From: JAXMAF01 sp046350555
Lineage (GTDB): Bacteria > Planctomycetota > Phycisphaerae > Phycisphaerales > SM1A02
Direction of reading: 5' to 3'
Length of the DNA: 64,000 nucleotides
Assembly: GCA_046350555.1 (NCBI GenBank)
Contig: JAXMAF010000012.1
Span: 1 to 64,000, forward strand
The notes below the pieces were generated by a model, which saw only the letters and a list, made by a program, of their open reading frames with translations, was not told where the DNA came from and made no database searches. Below are positions 34,870-42,636 of this stretch, one piece after another (position 1 is the stretch's first letter; each line of letters opens with the position of its first letter). The position numbers and the translations under genes were made by a program.

Positions 34870-36306
34870 ATGACCACCCCAGACGTCTCGATCGTCGAAC
34901 TGCTCGCTGAACTGCCCGAAGATCTCCAGTCCGGGGCGCCGCCCGATCCCGGGCTGGCGGACCTGCTGGCCGGCGCATCCACGAGGCCGTTGGCGATCGG
35001 TCGCTTCAGCCGGTTCTGGACGCTCGGCACGCTCCAGGGAAAGGTGGCGGCGGCCTACGCGTTCTGGTGGCTGCGCGGCATGTGGCAGGACGCCGACGAG
35101 CGTGATCGTCGTCTCAACGAGACGCACCTCAAGGCCGCCGTACAGCTTCTCGGCACGATGTCGCAGCTCCGCGGCGCCGTGATGAAGCTCGGCCAGATCC
35201 TGGGGCACTGGCCGGGCGTTGCACCGGAGGAGTTCGCCGACGTCCTCGGGCGGCTGCACTTCCAGGCACCGCCGATGCACTCCGCGCTGATGCGCGAGGT
35301 CGTCCGGGGCGAGCTCGGCGCCGACGCCGAGGATCTCTTCGACGACTTCGAGCCCGAGGCGGTCGCCGCGGCGTCGCTGGGACAGGTCCACCGCGCGCGG
35401 CTCAAGGGAACGGGCGAGCCGGTCGCGGTGAAGATCCAGTATCCGGGCATCGCCCGCTCCATCCACGCCGACGTCGCCAACATCAGGACGCTCCTGCTCC
35501 CGATGCGCCTCGGCGCCGATGGCGAGAGCATCGGCGCGCAGCTTGCCGACATCGAGGCGATGCTCTCCCTGGAGACCGACTACGTCGCCGAGGCCGAGAA
35601 CCTGCGCACCGCGCGCCGAACGCTCGACGGACTGGCCGGCGTCTGCGTGCCAAGGGTCCACGAGCGCCTCTCGACGCAGCGTGTCCTGACGATGGATTGG
35701 CTCGACGGCCGACACCTGAAGGCGTATGTGGCGTCGGGTCCCGCGCAGCAGGAGCGCGACCGCTTCGGGTCCCTGATCGTGCGCGCCGGCATGCGTCTGT
35801 GCTATCGCGCGCACATGCTCTCGTCCGACCTTCATCCGGGGAACTTCCTCTTCATGCCCGATGGCCGGCTCGGACTCATCGATTTCGGCTGCGTTCGTCG
35901 CTACACGCCCGACGAGGTCGACTACCTGACCGAGGCCGAGCGCGCGGCGTTCATCTCGCGCGACGCGGTCCGCGAGGCGGTCATCCGCGGCGCCGACCTC
36001 ACGGCGCGCCAGCGCCGCGAGAAGGACCGCATCGAGCTCATGGTCGCCTGGTACGACTGGGTCTGCGAGCCGGTGGTCACGATGGAGCCGTTCGACTTCG
36101 CAAGCGAGGCGTACTTCCGTCGCGGCATGGCGCTCTGGCGCGAGCTGATGGTGCGCCGGTACGTGCGCACGCTGCCCGTGAACACGTGGATCACGAAGAG
36201 CTTCGTCGGGCTGCGCGCCCTGCTCTTCCACCTGGGAGCGCGCGTGCCGCTGGGACGGATCATGCGAGAGGAGACGAGCGTGGCGCTTCCAACGACCGCG
36301 GCGTAG
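34870..36306 (+). CDS. ABC1/AarF-family atypical kinase
   Basis: 478 residues from the ATG at 34,870, with GGAG at 34,857; the frame is open upstream to a TTG overlapping the TetR stop, but that stretch is low-complexity. Family motifs: 'GAVMKLGQIL' (the KxGQ motif), 'AAASLGQVHRARL' (the Ala-rich loop replacing the glycine loop), 'VAVKIQYPG' (lysine), 'LSSDLHPGNFLF' and 'LGLIDFGCVRRY' (catalytic and metal residues). The family is linked to ubiquinone synthesis and lipid homeostasis, acting at membranes as an ATPase or kinase. Probably co-transcribed with the TetR gene. Confidence 0.88.
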   Translation: MTTPDVSIVELLAELPEDLQSGAPPDPGLADLLAGASTRPLAIGRFSRFWTLGTLQGKVAAAYAFWWLRGMWQDADERDRRLNETHLKAAVQLLGTMSQLRGAVMKLGQILGHWPGVAPEEFADVLGRLHFQAPPMHSALMREVVRGELGADAEDLFDDFEPEAVAAASLGQVHRARLKGTGEPVAVKIQYPGIARSIHADVANIRTLLLPMRLGADGESIGAQLADIEAMLSLETDYVAEAENLRTARRTLDGLAGVCVPRVHERLSTQRVLTMDWLDGRHLKAYVASGPAQQERDRFGSLIVRAGMRLCYRAHMLSSDLHPGNFLFMPDGRLGLIDFGCVRRYTPDEVDYLTEAERAAFISRDAVREAVIRGADLTARQRREKDRIELMVAWYDWVCEPVVTMEPFDFASEAYFRRGMALWRELMVRRYVRTLPVNTWITKSFVGLRALLFHLGARVPLGRIMREETSVALPTTAA

Positions 36307-36489
36307 CGCCCGCGCCCTCGCTGGTGCGCGATTCGCGGTCCGTCGGCAACACCGTCGTCGACGGCGGGATGACATTCATGAAACGCGCATGAAATGCGCA
36401 TGGAACGGGCAGGCGACGACCTGTTCAGGACGTCCGCATCTATCGCCGCGGCTCGATGAATCTCCCGGCCGCGACGCGTATCCTTGGCC

Positions 36490-36933
36490 ATGACCACCAC
36501 CACCACATCCAGCAAGCCAACGTTCCAACCTCCCGCCCCTTCGGCCGAGTACCTCGCCACGCAGAAGGTGGCCGAGCGACTTGCCGAGCTCTGCTCGACG
36601 GGCAAGAACCAGCAGGCCATCCAGGAGCTCTACGCCGACAACGCACGACACGTCGAGGCGATGGAGATGCCCGGCTGCCCTCGCATCATCGAGGGGAAGG
36701 CGACCCTGCTCCAGAAGGGCGAGAAGTTCGCCAAGACGACGCAGGTCCACGGCGCCACGTGCAGCAAGCCGACGGTCAACGGCGATCAGTTCGTCTGCAC
36801 GATGACCCTGGACTGCACCAGCAGCGAAGGCCCGATGGCTGGGCAGCGCATGAACATGAGCGAGACGGCGCTCTACACGGTGAAGAACGGCAAGGTCGTC
36901 GAGGGCAAGTTCTTCTATTCGTGCGGGATGTAA
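36490..36933 (+). CDS. NTF2-like (SnoaL-type) protein
   Basis: 147 residues from the ATG at 36,490 ('MTTTTTSSKPTFQPPAPSAE'). The small alpha-plus-beta fold is shown by 'AERLAELCSTGKNQQAIQEL', 'YADNARHVEAMEMPG', and the strands 'FVCTMTLDCTSSEGPMAGQR' and 'NMSETALYTVKNGKVVEGKF'. Such proteins are often ketosteroid-isomerase-like; no catalytic Asp pattern is clear. The stop codon TAA (36,931) is the first three bases of 108-bp element copy 13. A second, distinct NTF2-like gene lies 200 bases downstream in the opposite direction. Confidence 0.8.
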   Translation: MTTTTTSSKPTFQPPAPSAEYLATQKVAERLAELCSTGKNQQAIQELYADNARHVEAMEMPGCPRIIEGKATLLQKGEKFAKTTQVHGATCSKPTVNGDQFVCTMTLDCTSSEGPMAGQRMNMSETALYTVKNGKVVEGKFFYSCGM

Positions 36934-37039
36934 TACGCGTCCGAGTTGACTCTCGCGCCCCACCCAACCCAAGTCCGCCGTGAGGCGCCGGTGTGGGCGA
37001 GGGGTCGAACGCATGGAGGTCGACTGGAATCTATGTAAT
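36931..37039 (+). repeat. 108-bp inverted-repeat element, copy 13
   Basis: TAATACGCGTCCGAGTTGAC at the left, GACTGGAATCTATGTAATA at the right. Its first TAA is the stop codon of the NTF2-like gene upstream. Confidence 0.85.
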
Positions 37040-37077
37040 ACTCCGCAAGTGATGGATTCCGCGCCCTTGGCTCCATC

Positions 37078-37104
37078 GACAGCGCCGCCGCAAGCGGCGT
37101 TGTC
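37078..37104. repeat. Small hairpin GACAGCGCCGC / GCGGCGTTGTC
   Basis: 11-bp stem with one G-T pair and a CGCAA loop. Closely related to the hairpin at 42,233-42,265. It follows the gene at 37,135 (minus strand), so it may act at the 3' end of that transcript. The bases just before it (GCGCCCTTGGCTCCATCG) resemble one arm of the branched structure at 15,455. Confidence 0.5.
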
Positions 37105-37134
37105 ATGCGCTCTCGATTGAGGCTGGCACCGCGC

Positions 37135-37494
37135 CTATCGGTCGCCGTCGTAGAAGAACCGCTCGCGCGTGATCTTGTCGCCCTTGACCGTGTAGACGCC
37201 GACCTCTTCGAGCGTGACGCGCTTGCCGGTGGCCTTTGGAGTCACCTCGAAGGAGAAGTGGACGGCGAACTCGTTCGGGCCGCTGAAGTACGGGCCGAGC
37301 ACCCGCTCTCCGTGGATTGTGTTGGCGGCGGCCCAGCGCTCGGACTTCTGGATGACCGGCGTTTGGCCGACGGTCTCGGTGCCGTCGCGCTCGACGGAGA
37401 CGACGGCGGGGTCGTACATCGTGTGCATCACGTCGAAGTTCCTGCCTTGGTTGCACAGATCGACGAACTGCCTTGCGACGGTCTGGAGGCTCAT
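37135..37494 (-). CDS. NTF2-like (SnoaL-type) protein
   Basis: 119 residues from the ATG at 37,494, with AAAGGAC upstream; the longer frame runs toward a 108-bp repeat. Pattern 'MSLQTVARQFVDLCNQGRNF', 'HTMYDPAVVSVE', 'GPNEFAVHFSFEVTPKATGK', 'EVGVYTVKGDKITRERFFYD' matches the SnoaL-like family of small binding or isomerase proteins. It resembles the product of 36,490 in fold ('ELYADNA', 'LYTVKNGKVVEGKFFYSCG') but the sequences have diverged strongly. Confidence 0.82.
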   Translation of the reverse strand: MSLQTVARQFVDLCNQGRNFDVMHTMYDPAVVSVERDGTETVGQTPVIQKSERWAAANTIHGERVLGPYFSGPNEFAVHFSFEVTPKATGKRVTLEEVGVYTVKGDKITRERFFYDGDR

Positions 37495-37556
37495 GAGGGG
37501 GTCCTTTGCATGATTGCCTTGATCGGTGGTCTGTCCGCGTGCGGCGGGAGCAAAGC

Positions 37557-37665
37557 TTATGCGCGTCCCAGTTGATTCTCGCGCCACACCCAACCCGATT
37601 CCGACGTGAGACGCCAGTGTGGGCAGGGGGCCGAACGCATGGAGGTCTCCTGGAATCCGTATGAG
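37557..37665 (+). repeat. 108-bp inverted-repeat element, copy 14
   Basis: CTTATGCGCGTCCCAGTTGA at the left, CCTGGAATCCGTATGAG at the right, in the leader region of the NTF2-like gene at 37,135. Confidence 0.82.
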
Positions 37666-37687
37666 TTGTCGCGTTGGGGGGGGATTC

Positions 37688-37832
37688 GGAGTTAGGAGTT
37701 AGGAGTCGGAGACGCAGTCCGACGGACACGCCGGCGCTCGCGCACCGGCGCATGGGTCGGCGCGCAAGCATAACCCATCGACCACGGACAGCGTCCCCGA
37801 CTCCTCATTCCTCATTCCTAATTCCTCATTCC
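37688..37832. repeat. Heptamer arrays flanking an inverted repeat
   Basis: Left: GGAGTTA twice, then GGAGTCG. Right (37,802-37,832): TCCTCAT twice, TCCTAAT, TCCTCAT, TCC. GGAGTCGGAGACGC and GCGTCCCCGACTCC next to them pair at 13 of 14 positions, so the locus is a large imperfect hairpin with heptamer ends. No gene lies between. Confidence 0.7.
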
Positions 37833-37867
37833 ACCGTCCCCTCACGTCGCACGCGACGCACCCCGAC

Positions 37868-38353
37868 TCAGCGCCCGCGGTGCGTCTTGCGCTCGGCGAC
37901 GTCCTTGATGCGTTGGATGCCGTGTGCCCAGCCTCCAGGCATGCTGTCCTTGAATTCCTGGGGGATGAGGCCCATGGCGCGATGGACGAAGGAGAGGCGC
38001 GTGCCGTTGCCCTCCGGCTTGAGACGGTACTGCACGTGGTTGACGGCGGGGTACGACATCGGCATCGGGCCGACGAGCTCGAGGAGCATCGGTGCCTTGA
38101 TGACCTGCACGTGGCCCCAGAGGTGGCCGTACTTGTGGCCGCCGCTCTCGCCGAGGTCGCGGTACCAGCGTCCGCCGGGCCATGGCTCGATCTTCATGGG
38201 GAACGGTTTGCCGTCTGGGAGCACGCTGCCGGGGCCGAGCTCCTCGAGCACGGCTTGGAAGGCGATCTCGGGCGACGCGGCGATGAGGATCTCCTTGCGG
38301 ATGTCGAGGGTCTGGACGGCTTCGGTGTCGGTCATGTTGCTGATGGCGGACAT
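37868..38353 (-). CDS. SRPBCC-family protein in an ArsR operon
   Basis: 161 residues from the ATG at 38,353, with AAGGA about nine bases upstream. START-like fold: 'LDIRKEILIAASPEIAFQAV', 'PWPGGRWYRDLG', 'HVQVIKAPMLLELVGPMPMS', 'VQYRLKPEGNGTRLSFVHRA' and a C-terminal helix 'GWAHGIQRIKDVAERK'. The gene begins 30 bases after the ArsR-type regulator stop. Such ArsR-SRPBCC pairs are frequent in bacteria; the binding protein's ligand is unknown. Confidence 0.85.
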   Translation of the reverse strand: MSAISNMTDTEAVQTLDIRKEILIAASPEIAFQAVLEELGPGSVLPDGKPFPMKIEPWPGGRWYRDLGESGGHKYGHLWGHVQVIKAPMLLELVGPMPMSYPAVNHVQYRLKPEGNGTRLSFVHRAMGLIPQEFKDSMPGGWAHGIQRIKDVAERKTHRGR

Positions 38354-38383
38354 GGAAAAATCCTTGGTATTGGTGATCTGCGG

Positions 38384-38731
38384 CTACTTGTGCCTGGACT
38401 CGCGTTCCATCCGCTCCGCGCGCTCCTTGATGCGCTGGAGCTTGTGCTCCCAGAACTTCTCGTACGTCTTGACCCAGTCGTACACCGGTTGCAGTCCCTT
38501 GCCATTGACGCTGTACACGCGGCGCCGCCCTTTCTGGACCACGCTGACGAGTCCGACACTCCGGAGCACGCCCAGGTGCTTGGAGACCTGGGGTTGGGGC
38601 CAGCCCAGCGCCTCGACCAGCCACGAGACGTCGCGATCGCCGCCGCCCTGCGCGAGGGCGCCGAGGATGTCTCGTCGCCTCGGCTCGGCGATGGCGGCGA
38701 ACGCATCCGTGGTGGTTGGTGCGCGGGCGAT
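38384..38731 (-). CDS. ArsR-family regulator with ATC in place of a start codon
   Basis: The winged-helix domain is complete only if translation starts near 38,731: 'TTTDAFAAIAEPRRRDILGA', 'VSWLVEALGWPQPQVSKHLG', 'VLRSVGLVSVVQKGRRRVYS'. An in-frame TAG lies at 38,738-38,740, and no ATG, GTG or TTG follows until the GTG at 38,569, inside the recognition helix. ATC at 38,731-38,729 ('ARAPTTTDAF...' after it) gives 115 residues, normal for the family. So the start is either a rare ATC or an ATG changed by one base. No ribosome site is seen. The operator palindrome lies directly upstream. No metal-binding cysteines are present, as usual in ArsR proteins paired with SRPBCC genes. Confidence 0.75.
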   Translation of the reverse strand: MARAPTTTDAFAAIAEPRRRDILGALAQGGGDRDVSWLVEALGWPQPQVSKHLGVLRSVGLVSVVQKGRRRVYSVNGKGLQPVYDWVKTYEKFWEHKLQRIKERAERMERESRHK

Positions 38732-38739
38732 GGCGAACT

Positions 38740-38759
38740 ATATACCCATATGGGAATAT
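38740..38759. promoter_or_regulatory. ArsR-type operator palindrome
   Basis: ATATACCCATATGGGAATAT is a 20-base palindrome with one mismatched pair, nine bases before the ArsR coding region. AT-rich ends around a central dyad are typical of ArsR-family operators. Confidence 0.7.
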
Positions 38760-38828
38760 GTCAAGCCAGTCTCACGAAGAACGTGCATTCCGGCGGGCCG
38801 CAGCCAGAATGACTTTCGCCACGAGCTG

Positions 38829-39353
38829 CTACGGGATCCAGCCAGGCAACGCGGCCGCCTGCCGGATCCACGTCGCCAACTGCGCTTCGTCGAGCTGGTC
38901 GTTCTCGCGGATGTCGAGATAGCGCGTGTTCCTGTCCTTGGACTCACCGGGGGGAAGAGGACGCAGGGACGTGCCGCGGAAGAAGGCCACCTTGACGTGC
39001 TTCGTGAAGCAATGGATGCCGAGGAACCAGCCTCGGCCCTCGACCCCGTAGAAGGGCGAGTTCCACTTCACCGCCTTGCGGACGCCGGGGACGGCGCGCA
39101 CGATGATCGCGTCGAGGCGGCGTCCGGCCTCGCGCTTCCAGCCCGGCATGGCCGCGATGTAGGCTTGCACGGGCGCGTCGCCGTCGGCCTTCGCGATCTG
39201 AGGGTTGCCGCCCGCGAGGAGCGCCGGCTTCGCGGCCCCGCTCGACCGCGACTTCGATTTGGTCTTGCCGTGCGTTGCCGGCTTTGTGGCAACGCACTTG
39301 GTGGCGGCCTTGCGTGCGACCTTTGCCGACTTCCGGGACGTCTTGCTGGTCAT
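38829..39353 (-). CDS. DUF1801 (YdhG-like) protein with Lys-rich N-terminus
   Basis: 174 residues from the ATG at 39,353, with GGAG upstream. The first 55 residues are rich in Lys, Ser, Thr and Ala ('KSAKVARKAATKCVATKPAT'). The DUF1801 domain follows: 'VQAYIAAMPGWKREAGRRLD', 'AIIVRAVPGVRKAVKWNSPF', 'GIHCFTKHVKVAFFRGTSLR' and 'NTRYLDIRENDQLDEAQLAT'. The function of the family is not established; the fold resembles a small ligand-binding domain. Confidence 0.83.
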   Translation of the reverse strand: MTSKTSRKSAKVARKAATKCVATKPATHGKTKSKSRSSGAAKPALLAGGNPQIAKADGDAPVQAYIAAMPGWKREAGRRLDAIIVRAVPGVRKAVKWNSPFYGVEGRGWFLGIHCFTKHVKVAFFRGTSLRPLPPGESKDRNTRYLDIRENDQLDEAQLATWIRQAAALPGWIP

Positions 39354-39420
39354 TGGGTCTACTCCAACCAAGGGACTCGTGCGGACTCCAGTTGATGGCC
39401 AGCCATCTCCGCCGCCTGTC

Positions 39421-39504
39421 GTGCAGGTCCCCGGCCTGCATGGCGGCCGAACAAATGCACCGCGCGCCCGGCCGATGCGCGCGGGTCGACCGGAGGCCGC
39501 ATCA
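39421..39504. repeat. Second intergenic repeat family, copy 2
   Basis: GTGCAGG-TCCCCGG-CCTGCAT hairpin at the left, GGTCGACCGGAGGCCGCATCA at the right. The right-hand TCA (39,502-39,504) is, on the minus strand, the TGA stop of the small membrane protein gene. Related to 24,341-24,404. Confidence 0.5.
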
Positions 39505-39729
39505 CGGATCAGCCCGACGCCCGCTTCCCCACGCGGTGGAATACGGCAGCACGAAGAGATACAGGCCGGTGAGCAGGAGCAAGACGAGCGGGAGCAGCGG
39601 TGAATAGGTCACCCAGGGTGGAGGCATCCCACCGCTGAGCGCGATCGTGAGGATGTTGGCGACGACCGTTACTGTGAAGACGATGGATATCCAGCGGTGG
39701 GTCTGTCGAATCGATCTGTTCCAGTTCAC
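39502..39729 (-). CDS. Small two-helix membrane protein
   Basis: 75 residues from a GTG at 39,729 preceded by GAGGAGG, a strong ribosome site. Two membrane segments ('WISIVFTVTVVANILTIALS' and 'PLLPLVLLLLTGLYLFVLPY') are joined by 'GGMPPPWVTY'. The N-terminus 'NWNRSIRQTHRW' resembles small PepSY-associated or yccF-like membrane proteins, but I cannot name it. The longer open frame upstream is 108-bp repeat, not protein. Its stop comes from the adjoining second-family repeat. Confidence 0.72.
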   Translation of the reverse strand: MNWNRSIRQTHRWISIVFTVTVVANILTIALSGGMPPPWVTYSPLLPLVLLLLTGLYLFVLPYSTAWGSGRRADP

Positions 39730-39742
39730 TGAAGCCTCCTCT

Positions 39743-39844
39743 TCTATGGATTCCAGTAGACCTCCATGCGTTCGACCCCTTGCCCACAGCGGCGTCTCGC
39801 GGCGGAATTGGGTGGGGCGCGAGAATCGACTGGGGCGCGTCTCA
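39743..39844 (-). repeat. 108-bp inverted-repeat element, copy 15
   Basis: Reverse orientation: TCTATGGATTCCAGTAGACC at the left, CTGGGGCGCGTCTCA at the right. About 102 bp, with a short internal deletion. Abuts copy 16 head to tail. Confidence 0.82.
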
Positions 39845-39949
39845 TACGGATTCCAGTAGACCTCCATGCGTTCGATCCCTTGCCCACAACGGTGTCTCAC
39901 GGCGGAATTGGGTTGGTTGGGGCGCGAGAATCGACTGGGACGCGTATCA
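39842..39949 (-). repeat. 108-bp inverted-repeat element, copy 16
   Basis: Reverse orientation: TCATACGGATTCCAGTAGAC at the left, GACTGGGACGCGTATCA at the right. Its right-hand TCA is the TGA stop codon of the methyltransferase gene at 39,947. Confidence 0.87.
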
Positions 39950-40705
39950 ACCGTGTGCGCCGCCGATCTCGGCGCAGACGATGCGGTAGCCCACATCCAG
40001 CGCATCAAGGGCCAACAGTGCGCCGTTGCGCTCCGCCCAGCACCCGCTTTCGAGGTCGGCGCGGAGCCTGGTCAGACCGGCCTCGGCGTTGATCCTCGCG
40101 AAGCTGGACATGGCGCTTCGTCTTTCGGCGCTGAGGTAGGACTCGGGCCTTCGCCAATACGCGCAGAGCAGGCCGTCGGTGCAATCATGCGGAATGGGAA
40201 CCGCTCTCATGCGCACCGGTCCGATTGTGCGTTCCACCATTGCGGCGAGGACGTTGGCACTGGGAAAGATCGCGCGGTCGTGGACGGCGATCTCGGGAAA
40301 ATAGTCCTCCGTCAGCCAGAACGGCGCGGCGTCCGGAACCCAGGTGAGCAGGACGGCCCGCTTCCGCGCGACCCGCGCCATCTCGCCGAGGCCGCGTTCA
40401 AGGTTCGTCCAGTGATGGGCGCTGAGAATGGCCATCGCCGCATCGACCGAGGCGGTCTCCAGGGGCAGCGCCTCCGCGGATCCTCGCACGCAGGGCGCGG
40501 CGCCGGCGGGGCGCTGCCGGATCATCACGTCAGACGGTTCGACTGCGAGCACCGTTCGACCGGACGGTTCATACGAGCCGGCCCCCGCGCCGATGTTCAC
40601 CACGCTGGCGGCGTCCCCGAGCGCCGCGTCGATGGCCGATGCGATGCGTCCATCCGGCCGCCGGAATGTCGCGTAGCCGCGGCCGATGTTGTCGTAGAGA
40701 GCCAT
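39947..40705 (-). CDS. Class I SAM-dependent methyltransferase
   Basis: 252 residues from the ATG at 40,705 ('MALYDNIGRGYATFRRPDGR'). The SAM-binding motifs are 'VVNIGAGAGSYEPSG' (motif I), 'VLAVEPSDVMIRQ' (post I), 'GSAEALPLETASVDAAMAIL' and 'GLGEMARVARKRAVLLTW'. The family resembles UbiE-like enzymes; the substrate is not evident. The stop codon belongs to the 108-bp repeat, copy 16. The divergent membrane protein gene at 40,954 shares the 250-base upstream region. Confidence 0.85.
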   Translation of the reverse strand: MALYDNIGRGYATFRRPDGRIASAIDAALGDAASVVNIGAGAGSYEPSGRTVLAVEPSDVMIRQRPAGAAPCVRGSAEALPLETASVDAAMAILSAHHWTNLERGLGEMARVARKRAVLLTWVPDAAPFWLTEDYFPEIAVHDRAIFPSANVLAAMVERTIGPVRMRAVPIPHDCTDGLLCAYWRRPESYLSAERRSAMSSFARINAEAGLTRLRADLESGCWAERNGALLALDALDVGYRIVCAEIGGAHG

Positions 40706-40953
40706 GTGGCAGACCGTGCGAGCCCACGCTCACGCTGACCGTTCGTCTCGCGCCCTCAGGTTCAGCATCGCCTCGGTCCGCAGAGCGAGGACTTCCTCGA
40801 CGCCCGTGCCGAGGATCATACAAGGATCATGGTCGTCTTCGGGCGAAGCTGCACGCCGCCCCGCCGCTGGCCGGCCGCGTGGGGCCTGGGCGGCAGAAGG
40901 TAGACTCCGCAGCGGGCCCCGCTCGCACACGCTTCGCAAACAGGGAGATCAAC

Positions 40954-41571
40954 ATGGATTTTCTGACCCATCTCTGGCTCCCCATCCTGCTCTCGGGCGT
41001 TGGCGTCTGGATCGCCAGCGCGATCGCCTGGATGGCCATCGGCCACCACAAGAAAGACCGGGATGCCATCCCCGGCGAGCAGGAGTTCATGGCGACCATC
41101 ACCCGCCTAAACATCCGCCCCGGCAACTACGGTTTCCCCGACTTCTGCCAACATGACAACCTGCCGCGCGCCGAGCGAATGGAGGCCCTGAAGGCGTTGT
41201 ATGACACGCACCCGCAGGGCCTGTTGCGCGTCTGGGCCCCGACGAACATGGGCGCGAACATGCTGCTCACGTTCCTCTTCTACCTCGTCACCAGCGCCGT
41301 CATCGCCTCGCTCGGCTGGGCCGCGCTCCCGCACGGCTCGCCTTCGGTCGCGATCCCGGGCGCAGGAGCCGTCGCTCCCGCCGCCCCGTCGATGTTCTGG
41401 AAGGTCTTCCAGGTCCTCGGCACCGCCGGCATCCTCGCCTACTGCTTCGCCACCTTTCCCCACGACCTCTGGTTCCAGAAGAAGCGCCGCGCGATGATCA
41501 TGGACTGGATCGACGGCATCGTCTTCGGGCTCATCACGGGGGTTGTCTTTGCCTGGTTGTGGCCGAGGTGA
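40954..41571 (+). CDS. Four-helix membrane protein of unknown function
   Basis: 205 residues; GGGAG precedes the ATG at 40,954. Membrane segments: 'LPILLSGVGVWIASAIAWMA', 'MLLTFLFYLVTSAVIASLGW', 'FQVLGTAGILAYCFATFPHD' and 'IDGIVFGLITGVVFAWLWPR'. The 65 residues between the first and second segments are soluble ('TRLNIRPGNYGFPDFCQHDN'). I recognise no named family. Confidence 0.75.
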   Translation: MDFLTHLWLPILLSGVGVWIASAIAWMAIGHHKKDRDAIPGEQEFMATITRLNIRPGNYGFPDFCQHDNLPRAERMEALKALYDTHPQGLLRVWAPTNMGANMLLTFLFYLVTSAVIASLGWAALPHGSPSVAIPGAGAVAPAAPSMFWKVFQVLGTAGILAYCFATFPHDLWFQKKRRAMIMDWIDGIVFGLITGVVFAWLWPR

Positions 41572-41642
41572 CTTCGGCGGTCCCGCGGAGGGGAACGCGA
41601 TCCTTTCGCCGGCCGTCGAGGACGTTCAAACCCTGCCACCAG

Positions 41643-42101
41643 TCACGCGGAATCGGTCCACGTTGGTCCGTCGTTCGTCGACGGCAGGCGCTCGACCTTG
41701 TGGCGAGCCGGTGTCGATGTCGCCGGCGTGACGGAGCGGTTGTTCGACCGGTCCGTCAGGCCGTTGATCAGGCCGCTGAGCATTCGGGCGATTTCTTCGA
41801 GGCGTCGAGACAGAGCGGCGTGGTCGTTGTCCTCGATCAGTCGGCGGCGGCGAGCGAGTTCCAGCAACGGAACGCACTCGATCATCGATCCGCGCGCGAT
41901 GCCGAAGAAGTTGCGGCGGTCCGCCTTCGTGAACCGTCCGTTGCCTTCGGCCAGGTTCGTCGCGATCGAGATCGCGGCGCGATTGAGCTGGTCGGCGAGA
42001 CAGCCATACCCACGCGGGAAGCGCTCGGTGGCGGCGAGGACGACGTCGGCGAAGTCCACGGCGCGTTGATAGACGTGAAGCCTTTCGATGAGGAATGGCA
42101 T
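41643..42101 (-). CDS. Four-helix-bundle protein (S23/IVP type)
   Basis: 152 residues from the ATG at 42,101 ('MPFLIERLHVYQRAVDFADV'). The family pattern is plain: 'RLHVYQRAVDF', 'LADQLNRAAISIATNLAEGN', 'FFGIARGSMIECVPLLELAR'. It is the S23 ribosomal intervening-sequence type, of the same fold as the Avd accessory proteins of diversity-generating retroelements, but no reverse transcriptase is near. The last 40 residues are unlike the family and may be a later extension. The gene sits beside a heptamer-repeat hairpin and the two tRNA genes. Confidence 0.85.
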   Translation of the reverse strand: MPFLIERLHVYQRAVDFADVVLAATERFPRGYGCLADQLNRAAISIATNLAEGNGRFTKADRRNFFGIARGSMIECVPLLELARRRRLIEDNDHAALSRRLEEIARMLSGLINGLTDRSNNRSVTPATSTPARHKVERLPSTNDGPTWTDSA

Positions 42102-42141
42102 GTGAGGACCCCCTGAAGAACGTAACGCCCCGGACTTTCGA

Positions 42142-42232
42142 GAGAGTTGAAAGTAGAGAGTGGACCGGGGAGAGAGGCCGTCCGACGGAAGGCGCCCATC
42201 GCGCAAGCTCTCCTCTCGACTCTCTCCTCTCT

Positions 42233-42235
<3 letters not shown>
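42142..42235. repeat. Heptamer arrays in inverted orientation
   Basis: Left: GAGAGTT GAAAGTA GAGAGTG. Right (42,208-42,235): CTCTCCT CTCGACT CTCTCCT CTCTATT. The two purine and pyrimidine blocks are roughly complementary and would form a hairpin between the four-helix-bundle gene and the tRNA genes. Confidence 0.6.
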
Positions 42236-42339
<104 letters not shown>

Positions 42340-42397
42340 CCTTTCGGGCGGAACAGCCAAACGGCCCGTCGAGCGATCGCCGAACGGGCGAGGGAAG

Positions 42398-42484
42398 CGG
42401 ACAGGGGGAGATTCGAACTCCCGATACGGTTACCCGTATACGGCATTTCCAGTGCCGCTCCTTCAGCCGCTCGGACACCTGTCC
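42398..42484 (-). tRNA. tRNA-Ser (GGA anticodon)
   Basis: 87 bases on the minus strand: acceptor GGACAGG/CCTGTCC plus G, anticodon loop CTGGAAA (anticodon GGA), a long variable arm (TATACGGGTAACCGTAT) as expected for serine, T arm GGGAG-TTCGAAT-CTCCC. CCA is not encoded. Confidence 0.95.
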
Positions 42485-42636
42485 GGAGACGCGGAGTGTA
42501 GCAGGGGGAGGGCGGGGAGCGACGGGTGTGTCCAAGATCGAGTGCGGAACCCCATCGATCTCCGCATGGACGATGTACGCTTTCCGTCTGCCGCGCGATT
42601 CCCGATTCCCGGCCCCTCGTCGCGTGGCGGCGCCCC

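Noticed and set aside
38829..38845. CTACGGGATCCAG at the end of the DUF1801 gene, resembling the 108-bp element terminus
   Set aside because: Only about 12 bases match and they encode a plausible family C-terminus ('PGWIP'); chance is likely.
39377..39393. TGCGGACTCCAGTTGA, resembling the left end of the 108-bp element
   Set aside because: Too short and without the rest of the element to count as a copy.
41643..42101. Diversity-generating retroelement suggested by the Avd-like fold
   Set aside because: No reverse transcriptase or template/variable repeat pair is nearby; the protein fits the free-standing S23 family.
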